Below are positions 32,448 through 40,785 of a stretch of DNA of 60,738 nucleotides, in pieces (the first letter of the stretch is position 1; every line of letters begins with the position of its first letter). The position numbers and the translations under genes are program-made. The notes beneath the pieces were generated by a model, which saw only the letters and a program-made list of their open reading frames with translations, had not been told where the DNA came from and made no database searches. The DNA comes from an uncultured Myxococcales bacterium (lineage in GTDB: Bacteria; Myxococcota_A; UBA9042), in contig CAITYF010000021.1 of NCBI GenBank assembly GCA_903896545.1, forward strand, positions 1-60,738, given 5' to 3'.

Positions 32448-33101
32448 ATGAGCTCTCACACACGCACGGCCGGACAACACGCCGTTTCGCTGCTATTTTC
32501 CTTCTCGCTGGGGGCCTGCGCCAGCGTCGGCACGGGTGGCTCCAATCCAGCGACGTTAGCTGGCGAGAACGCCAACGGTCCGGCAACAACTGAAGAGCGC
32601 GTCGACCTGACGTTCATCCGCGAAGAGGAAAAGCTCGCCCGCGACACGTACGTCGCGTTCGGCGCTCAATGGGACCTGCAGGTCTTCGCGTCCATCCCGC
32701 AGTCGGAATCCAGCCACATGACTGCAATCGGCACGCTGCTGGCGGCGTACGGTATTCCTGACCCGATCACGAGTGACGTCGCGGGCCACTTCGTGGATCC
32801 AACGCTGCAGGCGCTGGCCAATAATCTCGGCACCGAAGGGAGGGCGTCTATCGATGCTGCATTACAGGTTGGCGTGCTCATTGAGGAATACGACATCGTC
32901 GACATCGAAGCCCGGCGCGTGCACACAACCAAGCCGGATATCGTCGCGACCTACGATCGGCTGACGCTGGGGTCTCGAAACCACTTGCGCGCCTTTCACA
33001 CCCAGCTCGTTGCGCGCAACCTGATTTACGTGCCGCAGTATTTGAGCCAAGCGGCGTATGAAGCGATTGTCAGTTCGGCCCACGAAAGCGGCACGCCGTA
33101 A
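32448..33101 (+). CDS. DUF2202 (ferritin-like fold) lipoprotein
   Basis: A 217-residue protein. The signal peptide has lipobox LGACAS (about residue 25). The DUF2202 body shows LTFIREEEKLARDTYVAFGAQW, a helix with conserved Glu residues, then SESSHMTAIGTLLAAYGI and SRNHLRAFHTQL. The E-E...E..H and later H/E positions match a ferritin-like di-metal helix bundle. Role unknown. ATG 32448 follows GGAGTC. Divergent from the ArsM-like gene. Confidence 0.85.
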   Translation: MSSHTRTAGQHAVSLLFSFSLGACASVGTGGSNPATLAGENANGPATTEERVDLTFIREEEKLARDTYVAFGAQWDLQVFASIPQSESSHMTAIGTLLAAYGIPDPITSDVAGHFVDPTLQALANNLGTEGRASIDAALQVGVLIEEYDIVDIEARRVHTTKPDIVATYDRLTLGSRNHLRAFHTQLVARNLIYVPQYLSQAAYEAIVSSAHESGTP

Positions 33102-33119
33102 CCGAGAACGTAGGACGCG

Positions 33120-33728
33120 CTACTTGGCTGCTGCGGATTTCTCCGCCCAAAACCAGCCGCGCAAGTCGCCCTCAGCAAAGTCCACCGCGGCATCGGCCGG
33201 ATAGCTCTGGCTCAGGCGGGCGCCGACTTCTGACGCAAGGTCGGCACGTGGACCGTGACACGCGAGGCAGACCGGCGCGGCACCGATGGCACGCAGATAC
33301 CCGGTTCCACCGTCAGGCAACAACACCGACGCCGACTTTGCCCCGTTCGCAACCTTGCGCCGCCCTTGGTCACGCACCCACTGGGCCGCCCAGTCAGGCG
33401 GCTGATTGGCCGGATTGCGCAGCGCCACCGAGGTTCGCCCCACACGCAGGTTTGCAGTCGTTTGCGCCGCGGTCAGTCGCGGCGCCTCGATCTTGCAGAC
33501 GTCGATCGCCGCTACGGGACCGCCCCGGGAGATCTCGGCCAAGAGCCTCTCTTTGAGGCGGCCTTGGAGTTGATCGAACGCTGCTGAGACGTCCGCGGGG
33601 AGGTCAGCGACTGCCGCGACTGGCACGGTGGGCTCGATCGCCTTGGGTAGTGCCGTCGGCGGGGCCGGGGTCCGTTCGCAGGCGGCCGCCAGAAAGAGGA
33701 GAGAAAGGAGAGCGACCTTTGATGGCAT
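33120..33728 (-). CDS. DUF3365 c-haem-binding lipoprotein
   Basis: A 202-residue protein. Lipobox LAAACER (Cys about 17). The domain of about 160 residues carries one CXXCH haem site, PVCLACHGPRAD, and the DUF3365/Tll0287 pattern VCKIEAPRLTA...VGRTSVALRNPANQPPDWA. Such domains are haem-based redox or gas sensors, or simple cytochromes. No signalling domain is attached. Its stop is 18 bp from the DUF2202 stop (convergent). It lies near the multihaem cytochrome cluster at 34.4 kb. Confidence 0.85.
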   Translation of the reverse strand: MPSKVALLSLLFLAAACERTPAPPTALPKAIEPTVPVAAVADLPADVSAAFDQLQGRLKERLLAEISRGGPVAAIDVCKIEAPRLTAAQTTANLRVGRTSVALRNPANQPPDWAAQWVRDQGRRKVANGAKSASVLLPDGGTGYLRAIGAAPVCLACHGPRADLASEVGARLSQSYPADAAVDFAEGDLRGWFWAEKSAAAK

Positions 33729-34427
33729 TTCAAGACCTGGCGCAGGACTCGGCGCGGCCGTAGGAGCCACTTGAGGAAGAAACGGTTCGGCGCAAAAAGC
33801 AGTTCTCGCGAACTGTCATCCGTTCGTCACGGCCTCGCACGACAGGCTTGACGCGGCGCGTCATCGGTCTACGGTGTGGTCAAGCCGGTGCACAACCGGC
33901 GGACGGTGCTGAGGCATCCAGATGTGTGCCCGCAGAGTCAGTCGAGCAGAGGCAAAGCGGCCAAACGAAGGCGCGATGCCCAGCCCGGCCCCAATTTCCA
34001 CGCGCATCTCTCCTCCCAGGCGCCCCCTCCGAGCGGCGCGCTTGCGCCACCGTTGCTCTCCAGAGGCCATGCGCCTTTGCATGTGCCACCACGCGTTCAC
34101 CTCGCCGGGCATCGCGCCCTCGTTGAGCATCCACGTCTCGTGGGACGGTCGACGCGACTGGATACGCAACGACGCAGCCCTCCACGACCTGCTGCAGTAC
34201 ACGCACGCTTTCGCCCGGCCCTCGCTTTGGGCACGCCGACGCGTGTGCCGGAACGTTTCTCGCGCCTCGTCTGCCCTCTGCAGGCTTGAAGGCGCGTCGC
34301 CCAACCGAGTTTTCTTGTCCGCACCGCGTGAACCGCGCTGCTTCGGCGCGTCATGCCCTCCCCTCAGCTCTGCCCTCTCCGCCGGTCGTCACGACCGGAG
34401 CGTTCCCTTTTGTTTCAGGAGGTCCCG
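33729..34427. other. 700-bp region without a supported gene
   Basis: Several open frames exist on both strands (for example around 33.9-34.3 kb), but none has a recognisable domain, ribosome-binding site or clear codon bias. The right end must hold the promoter and leader of the cytochrome operon that starts at 34428. A decayed gene cannot be excluded. Confidence 0.4.
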
Positions 34428-35867
34428 ATGAAATCTGTGTTGTCCGGTCCGTTGTGGCTGATCGCCGCGGTGATCGCGTTCGCGCCGCTCTGGCCCAGCG
34501 GCGCTGTCCTCGCGCAAACGCCTTCCACGGCGGTGAAAGTCGCACCGCTCAACCCTATTGCGCACCGCACGCGGCCGCACCTCGACCACACTGCGTACTT
34601 CAAAGAGGACATCAAAGAGCCGCAGGCGGTCACCGCCAAATGCCTCACCTGCCATAAGGAAGCGGCAAAGGAGGTGATGAAGACGCCGCACTGGAGCTGG
34701 CTGAGCGGCGACGTCGAGCGCGGTGGCAAGACCGTGAGAACCGGCAAGAGCAACCTCATGAACAACTTCTGCATCAGCGTTTCAGGCAACTGGGCGTCGT
34801 GCACAAAGTGCCACGCGGGCTATGGGTGGACCGACGCGAACTTCGACTTCAAGAAGGAGCAGAACGTCGACTGTCTGGTCTGTCACGACGGTTCCGGCAC
34901 GTACACCAAGGACAAAGGCGGCTTGCCGGGCAAAAAGGTCAACCTGGCCGTCGTCGCCCGCAGCGTGCGTGCGCCCTATCGCGAGAACTGCGGCATTTGC
35001 CACTTCAACGGCGGCGGCGGTATGGGCGTCAAGCACGGCGACCTGGACGACTCGCTTTTGAACGGCAGCGAGGAAGTCGATGTCCACATGGGCAAGCTCA
35101 ACTTCCAATGCATCGATTGCCACCAGACGCACAATCACGTGGTGCCCGGCAAGGTCAACGCGACGTACACGAACAAGACGCCGGCGAAGCGGTTTGACTG
35201 TGTCGACTGTCACAAGACGACGCCGCACGCGGATGGGCAGTTGAATCAGCACGTCGCGCGCGTGGCGTGCCAGACGTGCCACATCCCGGCTTTCGCACGG
35301 AAATACCCGACGAAAATGGATTGGGACTGGTCCAAAGCGGGTGACGCGACGCGCAAGGACAACGCGCACGAGTACCTGAAAATCAAGGGCGAATTCAAGT
35401 ACGACGAAGACGTCCGCCCCGAATACGCCTGGTACAACGGCCGCATGGACCGCTACATCATGGGCGACAAGCTGACGTCCACGGATCAGGCGATGAACCA
35501 GCCGCTGGGCAATCGCAAAGACCAGACGGCGAAGATTTGGCCGTTCAAGGTGCACCGGGCCAAGCAGATCTTTGATCCCGTGAACAAGATTTTGATCCCG
35601 CCGATTACCAGCGGCGAGGGCGGCTTCTGGACGAAGTTTGACTGGGCGTTTGCCGCCAAGAAAGGCGCGGAAGTCGCGGGGCTGCCGTACAGCGGCCAAT
35701 ACGACTTCACCCAGACGCACATGTACTGGCCGATTACCCACATGACAGCGCCGAAGAAGGAAGCGCTGACCTGCCTGAATTGTCACGGGAAAGAGGGGCG
35801 CTTGGATTGGAAGGCGCTCGGCTACGACCACGACCCGGTTGGAGGAAAAAATAGCCATGCAAAGTAA
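34428..35867 (+). CDS. Octahaem c-type cytochrome of the tetrathionate reductase (OTR) family
   Basis: A 479-residue secreted cytochrome. Sec signal peptide (cleavage near AVLAQ, about residue 30). Eight CXXCH sites: CLTCH, CTKCH, CLVCH, CGICH, CIDCH, CVDCH, CQTCH and CLNCH. The region KSNLMNNFCISVSGNWASCTKCHAGYGWTD is characteristic of the OTR family, whose Shewanella member reduces tetrathionate and also nitrogen oxyanions. ATG 34428 follows CAGGAGG. First of four tightly spaced genes (YeeE/YedE halves and a CbcL-like cytochrome), so electrons probably come from the quinone pool and the substrate is a sulfur oxyanion. Confidence 0.92.
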   Translation: MKSVLSGPLWLIAAVIAFAPLWPSGAVLAQTPSTAVKVAPLNPIAHRTRPHLDHTAYFKEDIKEPQAVTAKCLTCHKEAAKEVMKTPHWSWLSGDVERGGKTVRTGKSNLMNNFCISVSGNWASCTKCHAGYGWTDANFDFKKEQNVDCLVCHDGSGTYTKDKGGLPGKKVNLAVVARSVRAPYRENCGICHFNGGGGMGVKHGDLDDSLLNGSEEVDVHMGKLNFQCIDCHQTHNHVVPGKVNATYTNKTPAKRFDCVDCHKTTPHADGQLNQHVARVACQTCHIPAFARKYPTKMDWDWSKAGDATRKDNAHEYLKIKGEFKYDEDVRPEYAWYNGRMDRYIMGDKLTSTDQAMNQPLGNRKDQTAKIWPFKVHRAKQIFDPVNKILIPPITSGEGGFWTKFDWAFAAKKGAEVAGLPYSGQYDFTQTHMYWPITHMTAPKKEALTCLNCHGKEGRLDWKALGYDHDPVGGKNSHAK

Positions 35868-36369
35868 GCCTTACATCAATCCGTACCTCGCGGGCGCGCT
35901 TCTGGGCGTCGTCCTCTTTGGCGCATTCGCGCTCACCCACAGCGGCCTCGGTGCTTCCGGTGCCATCAGCCGCATTCAGGTCGCGGCCACGGCAAGCATC
36001 GCGCAATCGCACGTCGATCGCGTCGGCTACTTCGCGTCCGTCGGCGGCGGCGACCGGCACGCGCTCGACCACTCCAGCGTCATGATGCTGCTGGGCACAT
36101 TTGCGGGTGGCCTGATCTCGGCCTGGCGCAACCGCCGCCTCAAAGTGGAAGTCTGCAAAGGGCCGCAAATCTCCAACACCACGCGCCTTGCCCTCGCGCT
36201 TGTCGGCGGCGTGCTCATGGGCTTTGGCGCGCGCTTCGCGCGGGGCTGCACGTCTGGCCAAGCCTTGAGCGGCGGCGCAGTCCTGTCCGCCGGCAGTTGG
36301 GTCTTCATGTTCGCGGTCTTTGGCGGCGCTTATCTCGTCGCCTGGTTTGTCCGCAAGCTGTGGAATTAG
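35857..36369 (+). CDS. YeeE/YedE-family transporter, N-terminal half
   Basis: A 170-residue membrane protein with four hydrophobic segments. The family motif with the thiosulfate-binding Cys is seen in GARFARGCTSGQALSGGA. The gene overlaps the OTR cytochrome end by 11 bp and has GGAGGAAAA upstream of ATG 35857. Full YeeE proteins are about twice this long; the partner half is the next gene. Predicted role: passage of thiosulfate or another small sulfur species for the cytochrome system. Confidence 0.88.
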   Translation: MQSKPYINPYLAGALLGVVLFGAFALTHSGLGASGAISRIQVAATASIAQSHVDRVGYFASVGGGDRHALDHSSVMMLLGTFAGGLISAWRNRRLKVEVCKGPQISNTTRLALALVGGVLMGFGARFARGCTSGQALSGGAVLSAGSWVFMFAVFGGAYLVAWFVRKLWN

Positions 36370-36378
36370 GAGGTCGCC

Positions 36379-37560
36379 ATGTTCCCACTCGATATCGCTT
36401 CATACGGAAAATCCATCAACTACGCGACTTTCTTCGCCATCGGCTTCGGCTTCGGCACCGTTCTGGAGCTCGCCGGCTTCGGCAACGCCCGCAAGCTCGC
36501 CGCGCAGTTCTACTTGAAAGACATGACGGTGCTGAAGACCATGTTCACGGGCATCCTCACGGCATGCCTCTTGATCTTCTTCACGTCGTCGATCGGCTAC
36601 CTCGACTTTTCCAAGATCTTCGTCAACCAAACCTACCTCTGGCCAGGGCTCATCGGTGGCCTCGTCATGGGCGTCGGCTTCGTCATCGGCGGCTATTGCC
36701 CCGGCACATCGGTCGTGTCGGCTGCGAGCTTCAAGTTGGACGGCGTCGTCTTTTTCGTCGGCACCATCCTGGGCGCCGGCGTGTTTGGCGAAACCGTCGA
36801 CAAGTTCAGCGGCTTCTGGAACGCGTCCTACACGGAGCGGCTCCTGCTTTCTGACTGGTTTGGCTGGTCTTTGGGGGCCACAGTCGTCGGCGTGACGGTT
36901 CTGGCGCTCGTCTTCTTCTACGGCGCTGAAAAGACCGAGCAGTATTTTCGCACGCCGGATGCGCCGTTCACGTGGAAGATTGGCAACCGCGCTTACGTGG
37001 CGAGCGCGGTCGTGGCACTGATGGTCGCCGTCGGCATCTGGATGAACGGTCAGCCGACGCCGGAGCAGAAATGGCAGCACATCGGCGCGCAGTACCAGCC
37101 GCTTCTGGACAAGCGCGACGTGTTTGTTCACCCGCTGGAGTACGTCAAGACGTGGAACGATTCCGCGGTGAAGCTGGTCACGCTGGACCTGCGCTCCAAG
37201 GCAGAGTTTGACGCGTTTCACCTGGATTCCGCGCAGCGCGTGACGTTTGCGCAATTGGCGGACAAGGACTTCGTCTTCGAGCTCGATCAACTGCCACCGC
37301 AAGGGGTGGTCGTTCTGGTCACCAACGACGAAGCCGAAGCGGTTCGCGCCTGGCAGCGTCTGAAAGTGCAGGGCGTGACGAACCTTTACATTTTGGAGCA
37401 CGGCCTGCGCGATTGGCAACCGCTGTTCTCTCACGTTGCGTCGCTGCATTTCGACCTGAGCAAGCCGCCGGCCAAGGTGCTGGAGCAATTCCCGAAGGAC
37501 GCTTTCACCACCAAGATCAAGCTGAAGACGTCGCGTCGCGCCGCCGGCCTGTGCAGCTAG
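36379..37560 (+). CDS. YeeE/YedE-family transporter, second half, fused to a degenerate rhodanese domain
   Basis: A 393-residue protein. Residues 1-230 are a YeeE/YedE unit with the motif GFVIGGYCPGTSVVSAAS carrying the Cys. Residues about 245-360 resemble rhodanese: VTLDLRSKAEFDAFHLDSAQRVTF and LYILEHGLRDW. The active-site loop reads VLVTNDEAEAVRAW, with no Cys, so sulfurtransferase activity is unlikely. ATG 36379 with AGGAGGTCGCC lies 9 bp after the first half. The dead rhodanese may bind, not transfer, sulfane sulfur. Confidence 0.85.
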   Translation: MFPLDIASYGKSINYATFFAIGFGFGTVLELAGFGNARKLAAQFYLKDMTVLKTMFTGILTACLLIFFTSSIGYLDFSKIFVNQTYLWPGLIGGLVMGVGFVIGGYCPGTSVVSAASFKLDGVVFFVGTILGAGVFGETVDKFSGFWNASYTERLLLSDWFGWSLGATVVGVTVLALVFFYGAEKTEQYFRTPDAPFTWKIGNRAYVASAVVALMVAVGIWMNGQPTPEQKWQHIGAQYQPLLDKRDVFVHPLEYVKTWNDSAVKLVTLDLRSKAEFDAFHLDSAQRVTFAQLADKDFVFELDQLPPQGVVVLVTNDEAEAVRAWQRLKVQGVTNLYILEHGLRDWQPLFSHVASLHFDLSKPPAKVLEQFPKDAFTTKIKLKTSRRAAGLCS

Positions 37561-37625
37561 CTCGAATGCTGCGGCCGTCGCTTCTGGCGATCGCCGCCCC
37601 AACGACACCCAAGAAAGGGGGCTCC

Positions 37626-39467
37626 GTGAATACCTCAAGAAACATAGGAATCTGGATCGGCGCGGGCGTTGCTTTGCTCTTCGCCTGGCCCGCGTGGGCG
37701 GAAGGCGGACGCGTCGACTGTCAGGGCTGCCATGAAAAAGCGGTGCACGCGTCCGCATACGAAGCATCGGCGCACAAGGACTTGGCTTGTACCGCCTGTC
37801 ACGTTCGCGATGAAGCGGTGCCGCTCGCCGCCGCGAACACCGAAGCGTGCGTCGCCACGTTCAAAGGCACCGACTGCGCGCGCTGCCACGCCAAAGCGGT
37901 GAAGGAGCATCAGGGCAGCGTTCACAACGGCAAACGGCTGCCGATCGACTGTGCGCGCTGCCACGCCAATATCCACACAATCCAGCCGCACAAGACCGAC
38001 AAGCTGGCGATTGTGGAAACGTGCAGCGAGTGTCACACGCACGAGTCGCCGTACTTCGAGTCGGTGCACTATCTGGCGCTGAAGAAAGGACACAAGGACG
38101 CGCCGACCTGCACGGATTGTCACTGCTTGCACGCGATTGCCAAGATCGACAACGACGCCAAGGGCCGCGATTTCCACACCAAGGCGTGCCTGAAGTGCCA
38201 CGACGACACGGAAATGATGGAGCGCAACAAGGTCACGACAATAGCGGGACCGACGTACTTCAACAGCTTCCACGGCAAGAACGTGCAGCTCGGCTATCCG
38301 GAGAAGGTCGCGGGTTGCGCCGACTGCCACACCGCACACGAGGTCCGCAAGGCTGACGATCCGAAGGCGAGCGTGAACAAGGCCAACTTGGTCGACACGT
38401 GCGGCAAGTGCCACACGAGCGCGGGCGCGTCCTTTGCCCAGTACGCGCCGCACGCGGAAGACGGCGACAAGAAGAAGTACCCCGCGCTCTACTGGACGCG
38501 CATCGCGATGCAAGGGCTCCTCATCGGTACGTTCCTGTTCTTCTGGCTGCACTCGCTGCTGTGGGCGCTGCGGTCCTTCGTGGAACGACAGCGCAAGCCG
38601 CGCGTGGAAGGTCACGTGGCTGCGGTGGGGACGCAGAAGGTGTATCGCCGCTTCCAAGCCAAACACATCGCGTTACACTTGGTCGTCGTCACGAGCTTCC
38701 TCACGCTGGCGCTCACGGGTCTGCCGCTGAAATTCCATGGCACTGGATGGGGGAAGATGCTGATGGACACATTTGGCGGCGCCGTTCGAGCGCGCACCAT
38801 CCACCACGCCGCAGCGGTTGTGACGTTTGGCTACTTCCTCGTGGCGATCGGCATGAGCATTCGCTTCCTGCTGACCAAGGAGAACGGCAAGCGCCGCATT
38901 TTCTCGCGCCTCGTCGGTCCCGATTCGCTCTTCCCCAACCTCCGCGACTGGCGCGACCTCAAGGCCATGTTCCGCTGGTTCTTCTTCGCTGGCCCCAAGC
39001 CGACGTTTGAGCGCTGGACCTACTGGGAGAAGTTCGACTTCATGGCCGTCTTCTGGGGCATGTTTGCCATCGGCGGCAGCGGTCTGCTGCTCTGGTTCCC
39101 GGTCTTCTTCTCCGGTTTCGTCCCCGGCTGGATGTTCAACATCGCCACAATCGTCCACTCCGACGAGGCGCTCTTGGCCACCGGCTTCATCTTCACTGTG
39201 CACTTCTTCAACACGCACTTCCGCCCGGAAAAGTTCCCGATGGATCCGGTGATTTTCAACGGTCGCGTCAGTGAAGAGGAAATGCGGGAGGAACGCGGCG
39301 ACCAGCTGGCGCGCTACGAGGCTGAGGGGATCACGCCGACGTTCGAAGAGAAAGGCGCGGGCTCGCTTCTGTGGGAAGTCGCCTTCCGGCTGTTTGGCTT
39401 CACAGCCGTGGCGATCGGACTTTCGCTGGCGGTCGGCATGGTCTACGCGCTGCTGTTCCAGCCGTAG
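37626..39467 (+). CDS. CbcL-like quinone-linked protein: nonahaem c-type domain plus b-type membrane domain
   Basis: A 613-residue protein. The GTG start at 37626 follows AAAGGGGG and opens a signal peptide (cleavage near WAEGG). Residues 30-290 hold nine CXXCH haem sites. From about residue 295 come six membrane helices with the FdnI/HydC-type b-haem histidines (HIALHLV, TIHHAAA, FTVHFFNTHFRPEKFPMD). This is the architecture of Geobacter CbcL, an inner-membrane quinol oxidoreductase that feeds periplasmic cytochromes. Here it would connect the quinone pool with the OTR cytochrome. Last gene of the operon; a bidirectional terminator follows. Confidence 0.9.
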   Translation: MNTSRNIGIWIGAGVALLFAWPAWAEGGRVDCQGCHEKAVHASAYEASAHKDLACTACHVRDEAVPLAAANTEACVATFKGTDCARCHAKAVKEHQGSVHNGKRLPIDCARCHANIHTIQPHKTDKLAIVETCSECHTHESPYFESVHYLALKKGHKDAPTCTDCHCLHAIAKIDNDAKGRDFHTKACLKCHDDTEMMERNKVTTIAGPTYFNSFHGKNVQLGYPEKVAGCADCHTAHEVRKADDPKASVNKANLVDTCGKCHTSAGASFAQYAPHAEDGDKKKYPALYWTRIAMQGLLIGTFLFFWLHSLLWALRSFVERQRKPRVEGHVAAVGTQKVYRRFQAKHIALHLVVVTSFLTLALTGLPLKFHGTGWGKMLMDTFGGAVRARTIHHAAAVVTFGYFLVAIGMSIRFLLTKENGKRRIFSRLVGPDSLFPNLRDWRDLKAMFRWFFFAGPKPTFERWTYWEKFDFMAVFWGMFAIGGSGLLLWFPVFFSGFVPGWMFNIATIVHSDEALLATGFIFTVHFFNTHFRPEKFPMDPVIFNGRVSEEEMREERGDQLARYEAEGITPTFEEKGAGSLLWEVAFRLFGFTAVAIGLSLAVGMVYALLFQP

Positions 39468-39478
39468 CCGAGCGCGGT

Positions 39479-39508
39479 AGGTGCGGCGACGACGCGATCG
39501 CCGCACCT
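39479..39508. terminator. Hairpin between convergent genes (likely bidirectional terminator)
   Basis: A perfect 11-bp inverted repeat, AGGTGCGGCGA and TCGCCGCACCT, with an 8-nt loop, lies between the stop of the CbcL-like gene (+) and the stop of a methyltransferase gene (-). No long T-run follows, so it is a hairpin-type terminator in a GC-rich genome. Confidence 0.65.
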
Positions 39509-39524
39509 GCAAGCGCGCGCGACG

Positions 39525-40175
39525 TCAGTTCTTCTTCGCCACAAGCAGGAACACGGGGTACTCGCGCGGGCCTGAGGGCTGCTCCTTGGCAATCTGCAGC
39601 ACCGTGACAACTCGCGGCGCCGTAAATCCAGCGCCCACCGTTAGAGCCAAGAGCCTGGCGGTATCAAAGCCGTGGTGCACGTCCACTTCAATTCCGTGGA
39701 ATGACCCGTCTTCCTTGACCAAATCCGCGATGCAAAGCCAGCCGCCAGAAGTCAGTTGGTCGTGCCACGTGTGCAGAATCGCCGCCGTGTCGGGTATGTG
39801 GTGCAACACCATGGACGAATAAATCAGGTCAAAACGTTCATTTTGCAACGACGCGACGCGCGGATCGGCCAAGCGCGGCGTCATGTTCGTGACGCCTTGC
39901 GCGGCTAATTTCTCCTTCACCACTTCCAGCATCCCCGGCGACGCATCTTCGAGCACGATGTGGCCGAGCGAGTCGCTGAGAGGAAACGAGAGCATTCCCG
40001 TGCCACAGCCGTAGTCGAGCGCGCGCATGTCCTGGCGCAGTGGGACTGCGGCGCGGATGCCCGCGGCGATGCGGATGGCGCGGTCGATGAAGACGGGGTT
40101 GAGGTCCCACTCGCGGGCTTTGGCGTCGAAGTGGGCGGCGCCGAGGTGGACTTTGTGTGCTGCGTCGTGGGTCAT
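39525..40175 (-). CDS. Class I SAM-dependent methyltransferase
   Basis: A 216-residue methyltransferase. The N-terminus HFDAKAREWDLNPVFIDRA is the family-typical lead; motif I is ALDYGCGTGMLSFPL, motif II region FDLIYSSMVLHHIPD. Small size and lack of other domains prevent assigning a substrate. ATG 40175 has AAAGG upstream. It is the last ordinary gene before the accessory region. Confidence 0.85.
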   Translation of the reverse strand: MTHDAAHKVHLGAAHFDAKAREWDLNPVFIDRAIRIAAGIRAAVPLRQDMRALDYGCGTGMLSFPLSDSLGHIVLEDASPGMLEVVKEKLAAQGVTNMTPRLADPRVASLQNERFDLIYSSMVLHHIPDTAAILHTWHDQLTSGGWLCIADLVKEDGSFHGIEVDVHHGFDTARLLALTVGAGFTAPRVVTVLQIAKEQPSGPREYPVFLLVAKKN

Positions 40176-40256
40176 GAGTGCCTTTGATGGTGTGGAGCGT
40201 GTTGTTCGGAGGCGGTTGGAGCCAGATGGGGTAAGGAAGGTTCGCGCGGATCGGCG

Positions 40257-40616
40257 GTGACGCCGGGCGCGTGCGCGCAATCCGCGGTGCAGGTCTGGCC
40301 GTTATGGAGCGGAAGTGCAAGTCAGGGGTGCGTTTTGTGGCACCGGAATGTCGCGGCGTGCGGGAAGGCGGGGATTGCGCCGCGCGTGGATTTCCACGGG
40401 CTCCGGCGCTCCGCGGGTACGCGGTGGTTGGAGCTTGGAGTGTTGATTTTGGAGGTGAGTCGGCTGCTCGGGCACCAGGACGTGCCAACGACGGCCAGAC
40501 ACTACGCGGGCATCGCGGAGGCGCCGTTGGCGAGGGTGATGGACCGGAGTGATGCGGCTGAAACGACTCGCAATAACGTGGTGGCGCTCGGGAGGTCGAC
40601 CAAGCACCCCAGTTAG
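40257..40616 (+). pseudogene. Tyrosine recombinase (phage-type integrase), C-terminal fragment
   Basis: About 119 codons encode only the catalytic C-terminus of a tyrosine recombinase. FHGLRRSAGTRW gives the His-x-x-Arg box, LLGHQDVPTTARHYAGI gives the second His/Trp position and the catalytic Tyr. The N-terminal core-binding domain and the first catalytic Arg are missing, and the upstream frame does not restore them. It is a decayed integrase of a former island, in keeping with the tRNA-derived att-like sequences at 42.2-42.4 kb. Confidence 0.75.
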
Positions 40617-40785
40617 CCACGGCACGGTATCCATCGCGCCCGGTGGCACCCACTTGCAAAGCGATACAGCAATCACTTGCGAACGGCGCGGTTGTCATCG
40701 CAGACCGCTCTCCGCAAGCGTCACTTCAAGTTCCGCTGCTCCGCCCATTTCGGGTTCGCGGCAGCCGAGACACTGGCGTGGCAAC

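Noticed and set aside
33861..34304. Open frames on both strands in the 33.8-34.4 kb gap
   Set aside because: No recognisable domain, no ribosome-binding site and codon use typical of shadow frames in GC-rich DNA.
39838..40698. A 286-residue minus-strand frame across the integrase fragment
   Set aside because: Pro/Arg-rich shadow frame; the integrase motifs on the plus strand and the methyltransferase at 39525-40175 explain the DNA better.
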